Shown here: one piece after another, positions 8,861 through 17,329 of the stretch
Layout: every line of letters starts with the position of its first letter
Position numbering within the stretch: position 1 is the first letter of the stretch
Assembly (NCBI RefSeq): GCF_900101885.1
Contig: NZ_FNAN01000010.1
Coordinates: 248,001 to 312,000 of the forward strand
Origin: Dyadobacter soli
Lineage (GTDB): Bacteria > Bacteroidota > Bacteroidia > Cytophagales > Spirosomataceae
Direction of reading: 5' to 3'
DNA length: 64,000 nt
Program-made: the position numbers and the translations under genes
The notes under the pieces: generated by a model
Told to the model about the DNA's origin: nothing
What the model saw: only the letters and a program-made list of their open reading frames with translations
The model's database searches: none

Positions 8861-8873
8861 AACACCCGAAAAC

Positions 8874-10352
8874 CTACAAATTCGGATTAATGGACGTATC
8901 CGTGTAAGGCAATGGGAACCAGTAATTCTCCTTCACGATCGGCTTGATCGGCTGCAAATCGTCGGTGCTTTTCTTGGCATTTGCTTCTTCGACGCGCTCC
9001 AACCGTATCAGGTCGAACCAGCGCGTACGTTCACAGGCAAACTCCCACGCACGCTCCTGCACGACCTCGTCGGCGAATTGCGCGGCGGTAAGGCCGTCAC
9101 CCGGCGCCAAAGCTTTGGTACCCGCCGCGCGACCGCGAAGACGGACTTTGTTCAATGCATCGTAAGCAGCCTGGTCGGGACCGCCGGTGCCGCGGGCTTT
9201 GGCTTCGGCGTAGACCGTGAGCACGTGCGGGTAGCGCATCATCACCGACGGCAGCGAAATGCTCGATGTCACAATGTTGCCTTTGATATACCATTTCTGG
9301 TAGTAAGGATGTTTGGTCAAACTGTTCTGCCAGGTAATTTTGGTCGCGCCAAGGCCGAATTCTGTGCGGAATGTAGCATCCTTGCGCGGCCCGGCAGGGA
9401 AATCGCGGAAAAAATTGAGCTCTGCGAACATATCGTCCCAGCCGCCTTCCTCGCCCGGCATGGTCGTGTTGCCATAGGTTGCATTCGCCGTGCCGCTACC
9501 GCCGAGGTATCCGCTGATCTGGAACACCGCCTCTTTGGTGCCCGGTGAGGCCGGGTCGTTTTCAAATACTGCCGCGAAGGTTGGCAGTAACTCGAAACCA
9601 TAGGTGGCTGCATTATCGATCACTTCCTTGGCTTTTGCCGCTGCGAGGTCGTATTTGTCGGTTTGTTTCAATGGCCAGCCTGCCATCGTCAGGTATACAT
9701 CAGCCAGGAATGCTTTGGCCGAGCCTTTGTTGGGCCTCCCCGGATCGCGTTTCGCATTCGGCAGGTTGGTTTCGGCTACTTTCAAGTCTGCGACGATCAG
9801 GTCGTAAACCTCCTGCGGCGTCGATTTCTTGACAGTCAGCAGTTCATCCGAATATTCTCCGGCCATAATCAGCGGAATGTTGCCCCAGAAGCGCGTCAGC
9901 CAGTAATACGAAAATGCGCGTATGAAATGCGCCTCGCCGACGATAATATCGATCGTGGCCTTGGTACCAACCGTTTGCTGATAGTTATTAATCACATTGT
10001 TCGCTCCCTGAATGGCCTTGTAGCAACCATTATAAACCGCATTCGAACGCTGGTTGGTAGTCGATACATTAAATTGGTCGAACTCCCGCCAGTCGGCCTT
10101 GTTACTGGCCGGGTGCGTGGTGACGTCGTCCGCACCCAGCACAGCCGCGTTGGCCGACGGATGCAAAAAACCGTAAGTCCATTGATTCCCAAGACCTTTG
10201 TACGCACCGGTCAATGCCGATTCGAGGCCATCCTGCGTGGAGAGCACATTCGGCCCGTACAAAAGCCCCGTCGTGTCCTCATCAAGGTAATCGCTGCAAC
10301 CCGCCCCGGTAAGAAGCAAGCCGCTTAAAAGAAGTATGGTTATTTTTTTCAT
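8874..10352 (-). CDS. SusD/RagB family nutrient-binding outer membrane lipoprotein (SusD1)
   Basis: A 492-residue SusD-like protein. The lipoprotein signal MKKITILLLSGLLLTGAGC puts the acylated Cys at residue 19, followed by SDYLDEDTTG. The N-terminal SusD-type TPR-like helices include GAYKGLGNQW and AHFIRAFSYYWLTRFWGNIPL, the hallmark RAFSYYWLxxxWGxIPL region. The C-terminal FACERTRWFDLIRLERVEEAN is the RWFDLIR motif. It sits on the cell surface and delivers a ligand to its SusC partner, encoded just upstream (10406-13396, 53-bp gap). It belongs to the canonical SusD subfamily, unlike SusD2 at 18716. The ligand is unknown; context suggests an acidic or oxidised saccharide. Confidence 0.93.
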   Translation of the reverse strand: MKKITILLLSGLLLTGAGCSDYLDEDTTGLLYGPNVLSTQDGLESALTGAYKGLGNQWTYGFLHPSANAAVLGADDVTTHPASNKADWREFDQFNVSTTNQRSNAVYNGCYKAIQGANNVINNYQQTVGTKATIDIIVGEAHFIRAFSYYWLTRFWGNIPLIMAGEYSDELLTVKKSTPQEVYDLIVADLKVAETNLPNAKRDPGRPNKGSAKAFLADVYLTMAGWPLKQTDKYDLAAAKAKEVIDNAATYGFELLPTFAAVFENDPASPGTKEAVFQISGYLGGSGTANATYGNTTMPGEEGGWDDMFAELNFFRDFPAGPRKDATFRTEFGLGATKITWQNSLTKHPYYQKWYIKGNIVTSSISLPSVMMRYPHVLTVYAEAKARGTGGPDQAAYDALNKVRLRGRAAGTKALAPGDGLTAAQFADEVVQERAWEFACERTRWFDLIRLERVEEANAKKSTDDLQPIKPIVKENYWFPLPYTDTSINPNL

Positions 10353-10405
10353 GTCTGTCTGATTGATTTTTTCACTTTAACAAATCCCAAATCCGGAGTC
10401 GGCCG

Positions 10406-13396
10406 TCAGAACCCCAACGTCAACCCTACCGTATACACCTTCGCATTCGGATAGGAACCGCGGTCGATACCGATGGCGGTGTCGGTGCTGGAACCTACGT
10501 TGCTGGTTTCAGGGTCCGGGCCGGAATATTTGGTGATTGTAAACAGGTTGGTAGCACTCGCGAAAATGCGGATGTTGGCCTTATCCTTGAAAACGGACGA
10601 CGGTACATTGTACGCCAGACTCACGTTTTTCAACCTTACGAAACTTCCGTTTTCCACAAACCGGCTCGACTGCGTGAATGGCTGGTAAGTTTTGGTAAAT
10701 GCCGGAATGTCCGAATCGGTGTTGCCCTCACGGTAGTAATCGCGGATTTCGGTCAGCAGGAACTGGCGCGCCTCGCCCGAGCCCGACATGGCACCTGCAC
10801 GAGTATAGTTCAGTTTGTCTACCCCAAATGCCCCTTGGAAGAACACATTCAATGTAAAACCACTATAAGTAAAGGTGTTATTCCAACCGCCGGTCAGTTT
10901 AGGGAACGCGTGGCCGACAATCTGGAAATCGTCGGTAGTGATCGCATTGTCGCCATTCACATCCTCATAATGCGGGTCGCCGGGCACGCGGCCTTGCTTG
11001 GCGGCGATATCGGCCTCATCGGGTTTGAATGTACCGAGGTATCTCAGGCCCCAGTAAGAACCGAGCGGCTGGCCGGGCATGAGCATAAATTCGTTGGTGA
11101 TGGACATACCGCCGCCCGCGCCGGTTCCGGTACCGAGCCTTGGCAGCCCGCCGAGGCTCACCACCTCGTTTTTCAATGTCGACAGGTTCAGGTTTGTTTC
11201 CCAGCTGAATTTACCTTTTTCAATGGGCGTACCGCCGATCGCAAACTCGAAACCGCTGTTTCTCACCTCACCCACATTACGCGGCTGCGTTCCACCGCCC
11301 GCGTAGTTGGGCAGCTGCACGTTCAGCAGCAGGTCGGTAGTGCTTTTATTGAAATAATCGGCTTCGAAATGCAGGCGACCGTTGAGAATCTCCACTTCGA
11401 TACCCACGTCGGTTTGGGTAGTGGTTTCCCATTTCAGGTTCCTGTTGCCCTGGTTGCCTTGTATTACGCCCGCCGTCACGCCGGTATTATTGAAACCGAC
11501 CTGCGTGGAGTTGTAGGGAGATAATGTCGCGTACGGGTTAATGGCCTGGCTACCCGTTTTACCCCAGCTTCCGCGAAGTTTCAGGTTGGTAAATACATTC
11601 CAGTTTTTGATAAACTCTTCCTCCGAAAGCCGCCAGCCCAATGCCACCGACGGGAAAACGCTATTCCGGTTGTCCTTGCTGAATTTGGAAGAACCATCCC
11701 GCCGAATGGCAGCGGTTACCAGGTACTTGTCTTTGAATGCGTAATTCACACGCCCAAGCAATGAGAGCAATGTCCATTTCGAAAAGCCCGAGCTGACCGT
11801 CGCGGCCGAGTTGCCGCCGATATTGTCATAGCCCAATTGCGGGAAACGCAGGCCGTTGGCGGTGGCAGTAAAATTCTTGTCGGTAAACTGCTGGGTCTCC
11901 AATACGGCTACCGCAGTGATCGAATGGTTACCGAATGTACGGTTATAGTTCAATGCATTGGTATTCTGCAAAGTCACCTGGTCGGCCGAATAGCGGGTTG
12001 CATTCGGGTTGTTGTTCGAAAGGCGTTTGCCGTTAAAGTTCTTGTTCTGGGCATCGAGATAGTTGATCGCATATTGCAAATCGAGCGAGAGGCCGGTAAT
12101 CGGCAGCTGGTAACTCAGTCCGCCGATCGCATTGATATTCATGCGTTCGGTGTCGATGGATTTGTCGTACAAATGATCCAGCGGGCTTCTCGAGACCGAG
12201 CCGATAGGATCGGCAAAAGTGGGCTGGCCGTCGGTGCCGTACGCGGGCGTGGTAGGTGCCCATTGCAATGCCTCGATGAGCGCACCGCCGCCGTCTGTAT
12301 TGTGGTTGGCCGTTTTCGCACCCGACAAATTGAGCCTCAATGCGAGGTTCTTGTTGATTTGTGTATTGAGATTAGTCCGTAAAACATAGCGTTTGAAGCC
12401 GCTGTTATTCACGATCCCTTTCTGATTCACATAGTTACCCGAAATCAGGAACGAGGTCTTTTCACCGCCTCCCGAAACCGTCACCTGGTGCTGCTGGCCG
12501 CTTCCGTTGCGGTAAACGAGATCCTGCCAGTCGGTACCGCCATTCTTTTTGAAATCGTCGACCTGCGCTTGTGTGAATGGCGCATTGGAGCCGGTAGCGG
12601 CCGCACGCGCATTCACGATCTCGGCAAACTCGCCCGCCGGAAGGATATCGAACCGCTTGATCACATTTGAAACACTACCCTGCCCTTCATAGCTGACCTT
12701 AATGCCCTTGGCGCCCTTTTTAGTCGTGATAATGATCACCCCATTCGCACCGCGGCTACCATAGATGGAAGTCGAAGCCGCATCTTTCAGCACCTGTAAC
12801 GACTCGATATCATTGGGATTCAACAAATTATAATTAGCCCCCACGAACCCGTCGATCACGTAAAGCGGGTCGTTGTTACCGAGCACCGAGTTGGCACCAC
12901 GAACGCGCACTTTCGAATCCCCGCCCGGCGCGCCGTTGGATTGCGTCACCTGCACCCCGGCCGCGCGCCCTTGCAACACCTGGTCGAGGCGGGTAATGGG
13001 CTGCTGCGAGAACTCCCGCGTCGAAACCACCGACAATGCGCCGGTAACGTCGGTTTTTCGCTGGGTACCATACCCTACCACCACTAGCTCATCCAAACTG
13101 CGGGAACCCTGCGCAAGTTTAATGTCAATTACCGAGCGGTTACCGATCTCTATCGTCTGGGTTTCATAGCCGATAAACGAAAACACCAGCGAGCCATTCC
13201 CCGGCGCCTGGATCACATAATTCCCCTCTCCGTCGGTCACGGTACCCTGCGAGGTCCCGCTGATCAGGATACTCACGCCGGGCAATGCGGCATTGTCCTG
13301 GTCCGTCACTTTTCCGGTCACTCTCCCACCCTGGGCGAAGGAAGCACCTCCGCTCGCAAGGAAGAGAACCAGGCATAATTGCATGAATTTTCTCAT
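10406..13396 (-). CDS. SusC/RagA family TonB-linked outer membrane transporter (SusC1)
   Basis: A 996-residue TonB-dependent transporter. It has a signal peptide ending ASFAQ, then a carboxypeptidase-like regulatory domain (GRVTGKVTDQDNAALPGVSI to about residue 105), then the TonB-box-like DELVVVGYGTQRK. The plug follows (QVLQGRAAGVQVTQSNG, DPLYVIDGF, SIYGSRGANGVIIITTKKG), and then a long beta-barrel ending in an aromatic residue (VGLTLGF). It imports the substrate captured by SusD1 across the outer membrane. Upstream lies a 290-bp gap holding repeats and one possible LacI-type half-palindrome at 13419. It is the second SusC in the locus, so two related saccharides or two size classes may be handled. 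Confidence 0.95.
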   Translation of the reverse strand: MRKFMQLCLVLFLASGGASFAQGGRVTGKVTDQDNAALPGVSILISGTSQGTVTDGEGNYVIQAPGNGSLVFSFIGYETQTIEIGNRSVIDIKLAQGSRSLDELVVVGYGTQRKTDVTGALSVVSTREFSQQPITRLDQVLQGRAAGVQVTQSNGAPGGDSKVRVRGANSVLGNNDPLYVIDGFVGANYNLLNPNDIESLQVLKDAASTSIYGSRGANGVIIITTKKGAKGIKVSYEGQGSVSNVIKRFDILPAGEFAEIVNARAAATGSNAPFTQAQVDDFKKNGGTDWQDLVYRNGSGQQHQVTVSGGGEKTSFLISGNYVNQKGIVNNSGFKRYVLRTNLNTQINKNLALRLNLSGAKTANHNTDGGGALIEALQWAPTTPAYGTDGQPTFADPIGSVSRSPLDHLYDKSIDTERMNINAIGGLSYQLPITGLSLDLQYAINYLDAQNKNFNGKRLSNNNPNATRYSADQVTLQNTNALNYNRTFGNHSITAVAVLETQQFTDKNFTATANGLRFPQLGYDNIGGNSAATVSSGFSKWTLLSLLGRVNYAFKDKYLVTAAIRRDGSSKFSKDNRNSVFPSVALGWRLSEEEFIKNWNVFTNLKLRGSWGKTGSQAINPYATLSPYNSTQVGFNNTGVTAGVIQGNQGNRNLKWETTTQTDVGIEVEILNGRLHFEADYFNKSTTDLLLNVQLPNYAGGGTQPRNVGEVRNSGFEFAIGGTPIEKGKFSWETNLNLSTLKNEVVSLGGLPRLGTGTGAGGGMSITNEFMLMPGQPLGSYWGLRYLGTFKPDEADIAAKQGRVPGDPHYEDVNGDNAITTDDFQIVGHAFPKLTGGWNNTFTYSGFTLNVFFQGAFGVDKLNYTRAGAMSGSGEARQFLLTEIRDYYREGNTDSDIPAFTKTYQPFTQSSRFVENGSFVRLKNVSLAYNVPSSVFKDKANIRIFASATNLFTITKYSGPDPETSNVGSSTDTAIGIDRGSYPNAKVYTVGLTLGF

Positions 13397-13418
13397 GGTT
13401 TACGATAGATAAATTATA

Positions 13419-13432
13419 TTTGAACGTTAAAA
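13419..13432. promoter_or_regulatory. Possible LacI-type operator before SusC1
   Basis: TTTGAACGTTAAAA is a 14-bp near-palindrome centred on CG, with six of seven positions symmetric. It has the same layout as the stronger TTTAATCGATTAAA before SusC2. It lies 22 bp upstream of the SusC1 start. No matching -7 box is seen nearby, so this is weak evidence. Confidence 0.3.
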
Positions 13433-13447
13433 AATGCAATTTTCGCT

Positions 13448-13683
13448 GCGGTATGGCTGTGCCGTTCCCGCTGCCGACGGCCGACCAACGACCGCCGACC
13501 GCCGATCACTTGTTTGATCATCAGTCCGTTTTCAATTTTACTAAACTCCTAGCCCTACACCTCACCGCAACCAACAAGCTATCGGCGGTCAGCGGTCAGC
13601 CGTCGGCGGCCATAAACTCCCAGCCCTACACCTCACCGCAACCAACAAGCGATCGGCGGTCAGCGGTCGGCCGTCGGCGGTCA
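13448..13683. repeat. GGCGGTC-rich repeat with a 71-bp tandem duplication
   Basis: The gap between dgoD and SusC1 holds CCGACCGCC-type words in both orientations. It also has two tandem copies of a 71-bp unit (13543-13613 and 13614-13682) that starts AAACTCC(T/C)AGCCCTACAC and ends in GTCGGCGG. The same word family reappears at 25206-25430. The open frame across it is repeat-coded and rejected as a gene. Confidence 0.7.
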
Positions 13684-13686
13684 AAA

Positions 13687-14934
13687 TCACCAATCCACCA
13701 CCGACCCATCCAGGGCGTTATAACTCTCCGGGTTCTTCCAGTCGTGGCCGATCTTGTCCTTGATCGCGTCTTCGTCGAGCTCTACGCCGAGGCCGGGTTT
13801 GGTAGGCACCATTACGGTTCCGTCTTTTTGTAGTTTGAATGGTTCTTTGATGTAGCCCTCGCCTAGCGACACCTGCTCCTGAACGAGGAAATTGGGCACG
13901 CTGGCTGCGAGTTGCAAGCCGGTAGCGAGTGAAATCGGTCCCATCGGGTTATGCGGGGCAATGGGGATGTAGTAGGCCTCGGCCATTCCGGCAATGAGGC
14001 GCCCTTCGGTAATGCCGCCCGCATGGCACAAATCGGGCTGGATAATGCTGGCAGCGCCTTTTTCGAGGATTTCGCGGAAGCCCCATTTGGTAAAAATCCT
14101 TTCGCCGGTGGCAATGGGAATATGGGTGCCGCGGGCAATGTCCACGAGCGTGTCCACATTCTGCGCCTGGCAGGGTTCTTCCACGAAAAACGGCTGATAC
14201 TGTTCCAATTCCTTGATCAGCACCTTCGATGTCTGCTGCGGAACCGCGCCGTGGAAATCGATGGCGATGTCCATTTCAGGCCCGCCAGCTTCGCGGAGGG
14301 AGGCAAAATTATCCGAGGCGTACTTAATGAAGGCCATGTTTTCGACGATGTTTGCCGGGTTCTTTTTGGCTACGCCCGTTTTAATGATCGTGTAGCCCTC
14401 GGCTTTGCGCTTCTTCATGTCCTCCGCGTTTGACGCGCGCCCATATATACGTACGCGGTCGCGGGTGGGCCCGCCCAGGAGCTCGTGCACGGGTACGCCC
14501 AGGAGCTTGCCCTTAATGTCCCACAATGCCTGGTCGATGCCGCTCAACGCACTGGTGAGCAGCGGCCCGCCGCGGTAGAATGCGTGGCGGTAAATGGCCT
14601 GCCAATGATGTACCACGGCCCGCGGGTCCTTGCCTACCAGATAGGGCTCTACCTCCTTAATGGCGGTCTGGATGGTTAGCGCGCGGCCTTCGAGCAACGG
14701 CTCGCCGAGGCCTACAATGCCGGCGTCGGTATGGATTTTGAGGAAAATCCAGCGCGGCTTCACCAGGAACGTTTCCAGCTTAGTGATCTTCACCTTCCCG
14801 TAGGCCTGAAAGGGCGTCGGATTGGTTGCATAGGAAGTTTTGGGCAGCAGTATCGTGCCCGTCGCCGCCACGCCGAGTACCGATTGAATGGCTGCGCGAC
14901 GCGACAAAGTGGTAGATTTAGGGTTAGGTTTCAT
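13687..14934 (-). CDS. dgoD: D-galactonate dehydratase with Tat-type signal
   Basis: A 415-residue enolase-superfamily enzyme that closely resembles E. coli DgoD over its whole length: PRWIFLKIHTDAGIVGLGEP, FYRGGPLL, GIDQALWDIKGK, DIAIDFHGAV, FFVEEP, GERIFTKWGF, QPDLCHAGGITE and PIAPHNPMGP. The metal ligands and acid/base residues (Asp and His of DFH, Glu of EEP, Glu of GER, His of APH) are all present. It dehydrates D-galactonate to 2-dehydro-3-deoxygalactonate. Unlike the cytosolic E. coli enzyme it has a 36-residue leader, TLSRRAAIQSVLGVAATGT followed by TSYA, which looks like a Tat signal. I infer a periplasmic location. It starts 4 bp after the neighbouring enolase-family gene. Confidence 0.9.
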   Translation of the reverse strand: MKPNPKSTTLSRRAAIQSVLGVAATGTILLPKTSYATNPTPFQAYGKVKITKLETFLVKPRWIFLKIHTDAGIVGLGEPLLEGRALTIQTAIKEVEPYLVGKDPRAVVHHWQAIYRHAFYRGGPLLTSALSGIDQALWDIKGKLLGVPVHELLGGPTRDRVRIYGRASNAEDMKKRKAEGYTIIKTGVAKKNPANIVENMAFIKYASDNFASLREAGGPEMDIAIDFHGAVPQQTSKVLIKELEQYQPFFVEEPCQAQNVDTLVDIARGTHIPIATGERIFTKWGFREILEKGAASIIQPDLCHAGGITEGRLIAGMAEAYYIPIAPHNPMGPISLATGLQLAASVPNFLVQEQVSLGEGYIKEPFKLQKDGTVMVPTKPGLGVELDEDAIKDKIGHDWKNPESYNALDGSVVDW

Positions 14935-14938
14935 TGCA

Positions 14939-16180
14939 TTACCAGTTATGAATAGAACCGTCCGGACTTTTCAGGATCGGGTGCGGGAACTTGGTTTTCT
15001 CTTTGACCTCCATGACGAAAGTCGCTTTTTTAGGATCGAATTTTACCCCCAGTCCGGGCGCATCGTTGAGGTACAGCTTACCGTTTTTGAAATTGATAAA
15101 ATCCTCATTGAAATAAGGCGGCCGCTCCGGTTCGCCCCCGCCGAGCTCCATCAATGCGCGCGCCGGGCTGCTCGAACCCAGTACGTGCACCAGCGTGGCC
15201 GTCGACAACGGGCCCGTAAAGTGCGGTATCATGCCTACATAATGCGTTTCACACATCGATGCGAGCTTCTTGAACTCGCCGATACCGCCGGTGTTGGGCA
15301 ATGTAAACCGGGTATAGTCGATCCACCGGTTTTCGATGAACTCGTTGCTATCCCACCGGTCGCCGAATTGCTCGCCTACCGCAATGGGCACCTTCGTCAT
15401 CGAGCGCACGGTTTTATACACCGACGGGTTTTCGGAACGGATAATGTCCTCCACGAAATACGGTTCGAGCGATTCCAGCGCGTTACAGATCTTCAAGCCG
15501 TCGGTCATGTCGAACCTCGTGTGAAGGTCGATGGCCCATTTACCCCCGCCGCCCACGGCTTCGTCGATACGTTTGCAGAAATCGATCGTCTTTTTCACAT
15601 TTTCATAAAAATCGAAGGGCTGGTCGCCATTACCGCCCGTCGGACCGATGCGGTAAGAGCGTAAACCGGCCTCGATGCAATCCCTCGCCCGCTCCTCCTC
15701 CGTTTTGGCCTTCGACGCACGGAAACCGGTGGCATAGCATTCCACATACTCCCGCGTGGCGCCTCCCAGCAATTCGTACACAGGCACATTGAGCGCCTTG
15801 CCTTTGATATCCCACAGCGCCATTTCGAGCGCCCCCAATGCATGCAGCTTCTCGCGGCCCGGCGGGTAGAACATTCCGCGGTACACGTTCTGCCAGATGT
15901 GTTCGATGCGGAACGGGTCTTCGCCGATCATCATCTGCGCGCATTGCTCGATCATATCCTTAGAGCCGCCCTCGCCGATGCCGATAATGCCGCCGTCGGT
16001 CTCGATCTCGACAATGCCCCGCGCCTGGTTGAAAAGTGGCTTGTTATACCCCGGCGCGGCGTAGTAGCGGATTTTGGTAATCTTCATTTTGGAAGCAGCC
16101 TGCGACGTCGCGAAAGGAAAACCGGCAGCAACAGCAGCCGAGCCGAGAAAGGCTGATTTTATAAAATTTCGTCTTTGCAT
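14939..16180 (-). CDS. Enolase-superfamily sugar-acid dehydratase-like protein, substrate unknown, Tat signal
   Basis: A 413-residue member of the mandelate racemase/muconate lactonizing branch. The leader MQRRNFIKSAFLGSAAVAAG is a textbook Tat signal (RRxFIK), so the folded enzyme should be exported. Core motifs are ALEMALWDIKGKALNVPVYE, KWAIDLHTRFD (metal ligand and catalytic His), PYFVEDI, VAVGEQFGDRWD and GMIPHFTGPLS. The DxH plus PHF arrangement resembles acid-sugar dehydratases more than racemases. It is distinct from both DgoD and ManD and I cannot name its substrate. It lies between the LacI regulator and dgoD, all on one strand, so it probably acts on another aldonate or uronate from the same source. 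Confidence 0.8.
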   Translation of the reverse strand: MQRRNFIKSAFLGSAAVAAGFPFATSQAASKMKITKIRYYAAPGYNKPLFNQARGIVEIETDGGIIGIGEGGSKDMIEQCAQMMIGEDPFRIEHIWQNVYRGMFYPPGREKLHALGALEMALWDIKGKALNVPVYELLGGATREYVECYATGFRASKAKTEEERARDCIEAGLRSYRIGPTGGNGDQPFDFYENVKKTIDFCKRIDEAVGGGGKWAIDLHTRFDMTDGLKICNALESLEPYFVEDIIRSENPSVYKTVRSMTKVPIAVGEQFGDRWDSNEFIENRWIDYTRFTLPNTGGIGEFKKLASMCETHYVGMIPHFTGPLSTATLVHVLGSSSPARALMELGGGEPERPPYFNEDFINFKNGKLYLNDAPGLGVKFDPKKATFVMEVKEKTKFPHPILKSPDGSIHNW

Positions 16181-16200
16181 AATGTACTGGTAATGTAAGG

Positions 16201-16287
16201 GTTAGTCAGATGTAGTCAGTGATAGCCAAGAGTTGTCAGGTATAGTCAGGTGTGGAAACCGCATGTGACCTCATGATCACACCTGAC
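16201..16287. promoter_or_regulatory. 10-bp-phased direct repeats and an inverted repeat after the LacI gene
   Basis: Between the LacI gene and the next enolase-family gene, 16201-16250 reads as five imperfect 10-bp units (GTTAGTCAGA, TGTAGTCAGT, GATAGCCAAG, AGTTGTCAGG, TATAGTCAGG). A perfect 10-bp inverted repeat follows, GTCAGGTGTG at 16245-16254 and CACACCTGAC at 16278-16287. The hairpin could end the LacI transcript. The one-turn spacing of the direct repeats could instead mark a regulator site. Confidence 0.4.
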
Positions 16288-16291
16288 CGCA

Positions 16292-17329
16292 TTACCCGTT
16301 AACAGCGCTCGTTTTCGGTTTCGACGAGTCGCGGGCGATCAGCTTCGCTTCCATCAAAATCTGTTTCATGCCCTCGTCGGGGTTTTTCAGTTTTTTCAAT
16401 AAGAATTCAACCGATGTTTTGCCCAGCATTTCCAAAGGCTGCTGCACGTACGTGATAGGGCAATAATACAGGTCGAAAACCTCCGCCTGGCCGTAGCTGA
16501 CGATCGCCAGGTCCGATGGGACTTGGAGACGCAGCTCGGTAATGTATTTCAATGCATTGATAGCCAGACCATAGGTGGCGAAAATCATCGCGTCGACGCG
16601 CTGCTCGGAGGCTAGTATCTCGTCGATGGCCGTGCGTACCTCGCTGTCCATCGTTTCGAAATGCACTTCTTTCAGCCAGGCGTCGTGAAATTCGATTTTG
16701 TTATCGCGCAATGCGTGCTTGTAGCCGCGCACGCGCTCCTCCATGTGGTACATATTCGATTTGTAGGCCATGATACCGATCTTCTTGTACCCGCTTTTGA
16801 TGAGGTGAATGCCCGCGTCGTAAGAGGCTTTGTAATTGTTGGTAGCCACAAAGTCGGTCTGGATTTCGGGAAAATGGCGGTCCAGCAATACGAATGGAAT
16901 ATTCCGCTCTTTCAGATAATGCACCTGGTTTTCGGAGCCTTCGCAGGAGACGATGATGAAGCCGTCGACCTGCCGGTTGATCAGCACATTCAACAAGTCC
17001 CACGATTTCTCGGCGTGCTCGTCGCAACTGCCGATGATCACCGTATAGCCGTTCTTTTTCGCCTCATCCTCCACCACACGGGCGATGTTGGCGAAAAACG
17101 GGTTGGATATATCGGCGATGATGAGCCCGATGGTGTGCGTCTTGCCACTTCTGAGGCTTTTGGCCAGGTGGTTGGGCTGGTAGTTCAACTCCTTGGCTAT
17201 CAACCTGATTTTTTGAGCGATAGCCTCCCCCACCCTGGTCTCCTTCTCCTTACCGTTGAGAACATAGGAGACCAGGGCCGTGGAGACGCCCGCCTGTTGC
17301 GCAATATCTTTGAGCGATGCTTTTTTCAT
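16292..17329 (-). CDS. LacI family transcriptional regulator
   Basis: A 345-residue LacI/GalR regulator. The N-terminal helix-turn-helix (SLKDIAQQAGVSTALVSYVL) is followed by a hinge region (LNYQPNHLAKSLRSG) and a periplasmic-binding-protein-like effector domain (TIGLIIADISNPFFANIARV to the C-terminus). It presumably senses a sugar acid or its breakdown product and controls the surrounding locus. Its ATG overlaps the stop of the ManD-like gene (ATGA, 17326-17329), so it is co-translated with the genes it probably controls. The best operator candidate is the palindrome at 23837-23850, inside the SusC2 promoter. Confidence 0.93.
   Translation of the reverse strand: MKKASLKDIAQQAGVSTALVSYVLNGKEKETRVGEAIAQKIRLIAKELNYQPNHLAKSLRSGKTHTIGLIIADISNPFFANIARVVEDEAKKNGYTVIIGSCDEHAEKSWDLLNVLINRQVDGFIIVSCEGSENQVHYLKERNIPFVLLDRHFPEIQTDFVATNNYKASYDAGIHLIKSGYKKIGIMAYKSNMYHMEERVRGYKHALRDNKIEFHDAWLKEVHFETMDSEVRTAIDEILASEQRVDAMIFATYGLAINALKYITELRLQVPSDLAIVSYGQAEVFDLYYCPITYVQQPLEMLGKTSVEFLLKKLKNPDEGMKQILMEAKLIARDSSKPKTSAVNG

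Noticed and set aside
8255-9548. Several open frames through the 84-bp array
   Set aside because: They translate the repeat periodically and run antisense into the SusD1 gene; no signal of real coding.
13420-13833. 137-codon open frame between SusC1 and dgoD
   Set aside because: It translates GGCGGTC-type repeats (Arg/Ala/Pro/Ser-rich) and then runs antisense into dgoD.
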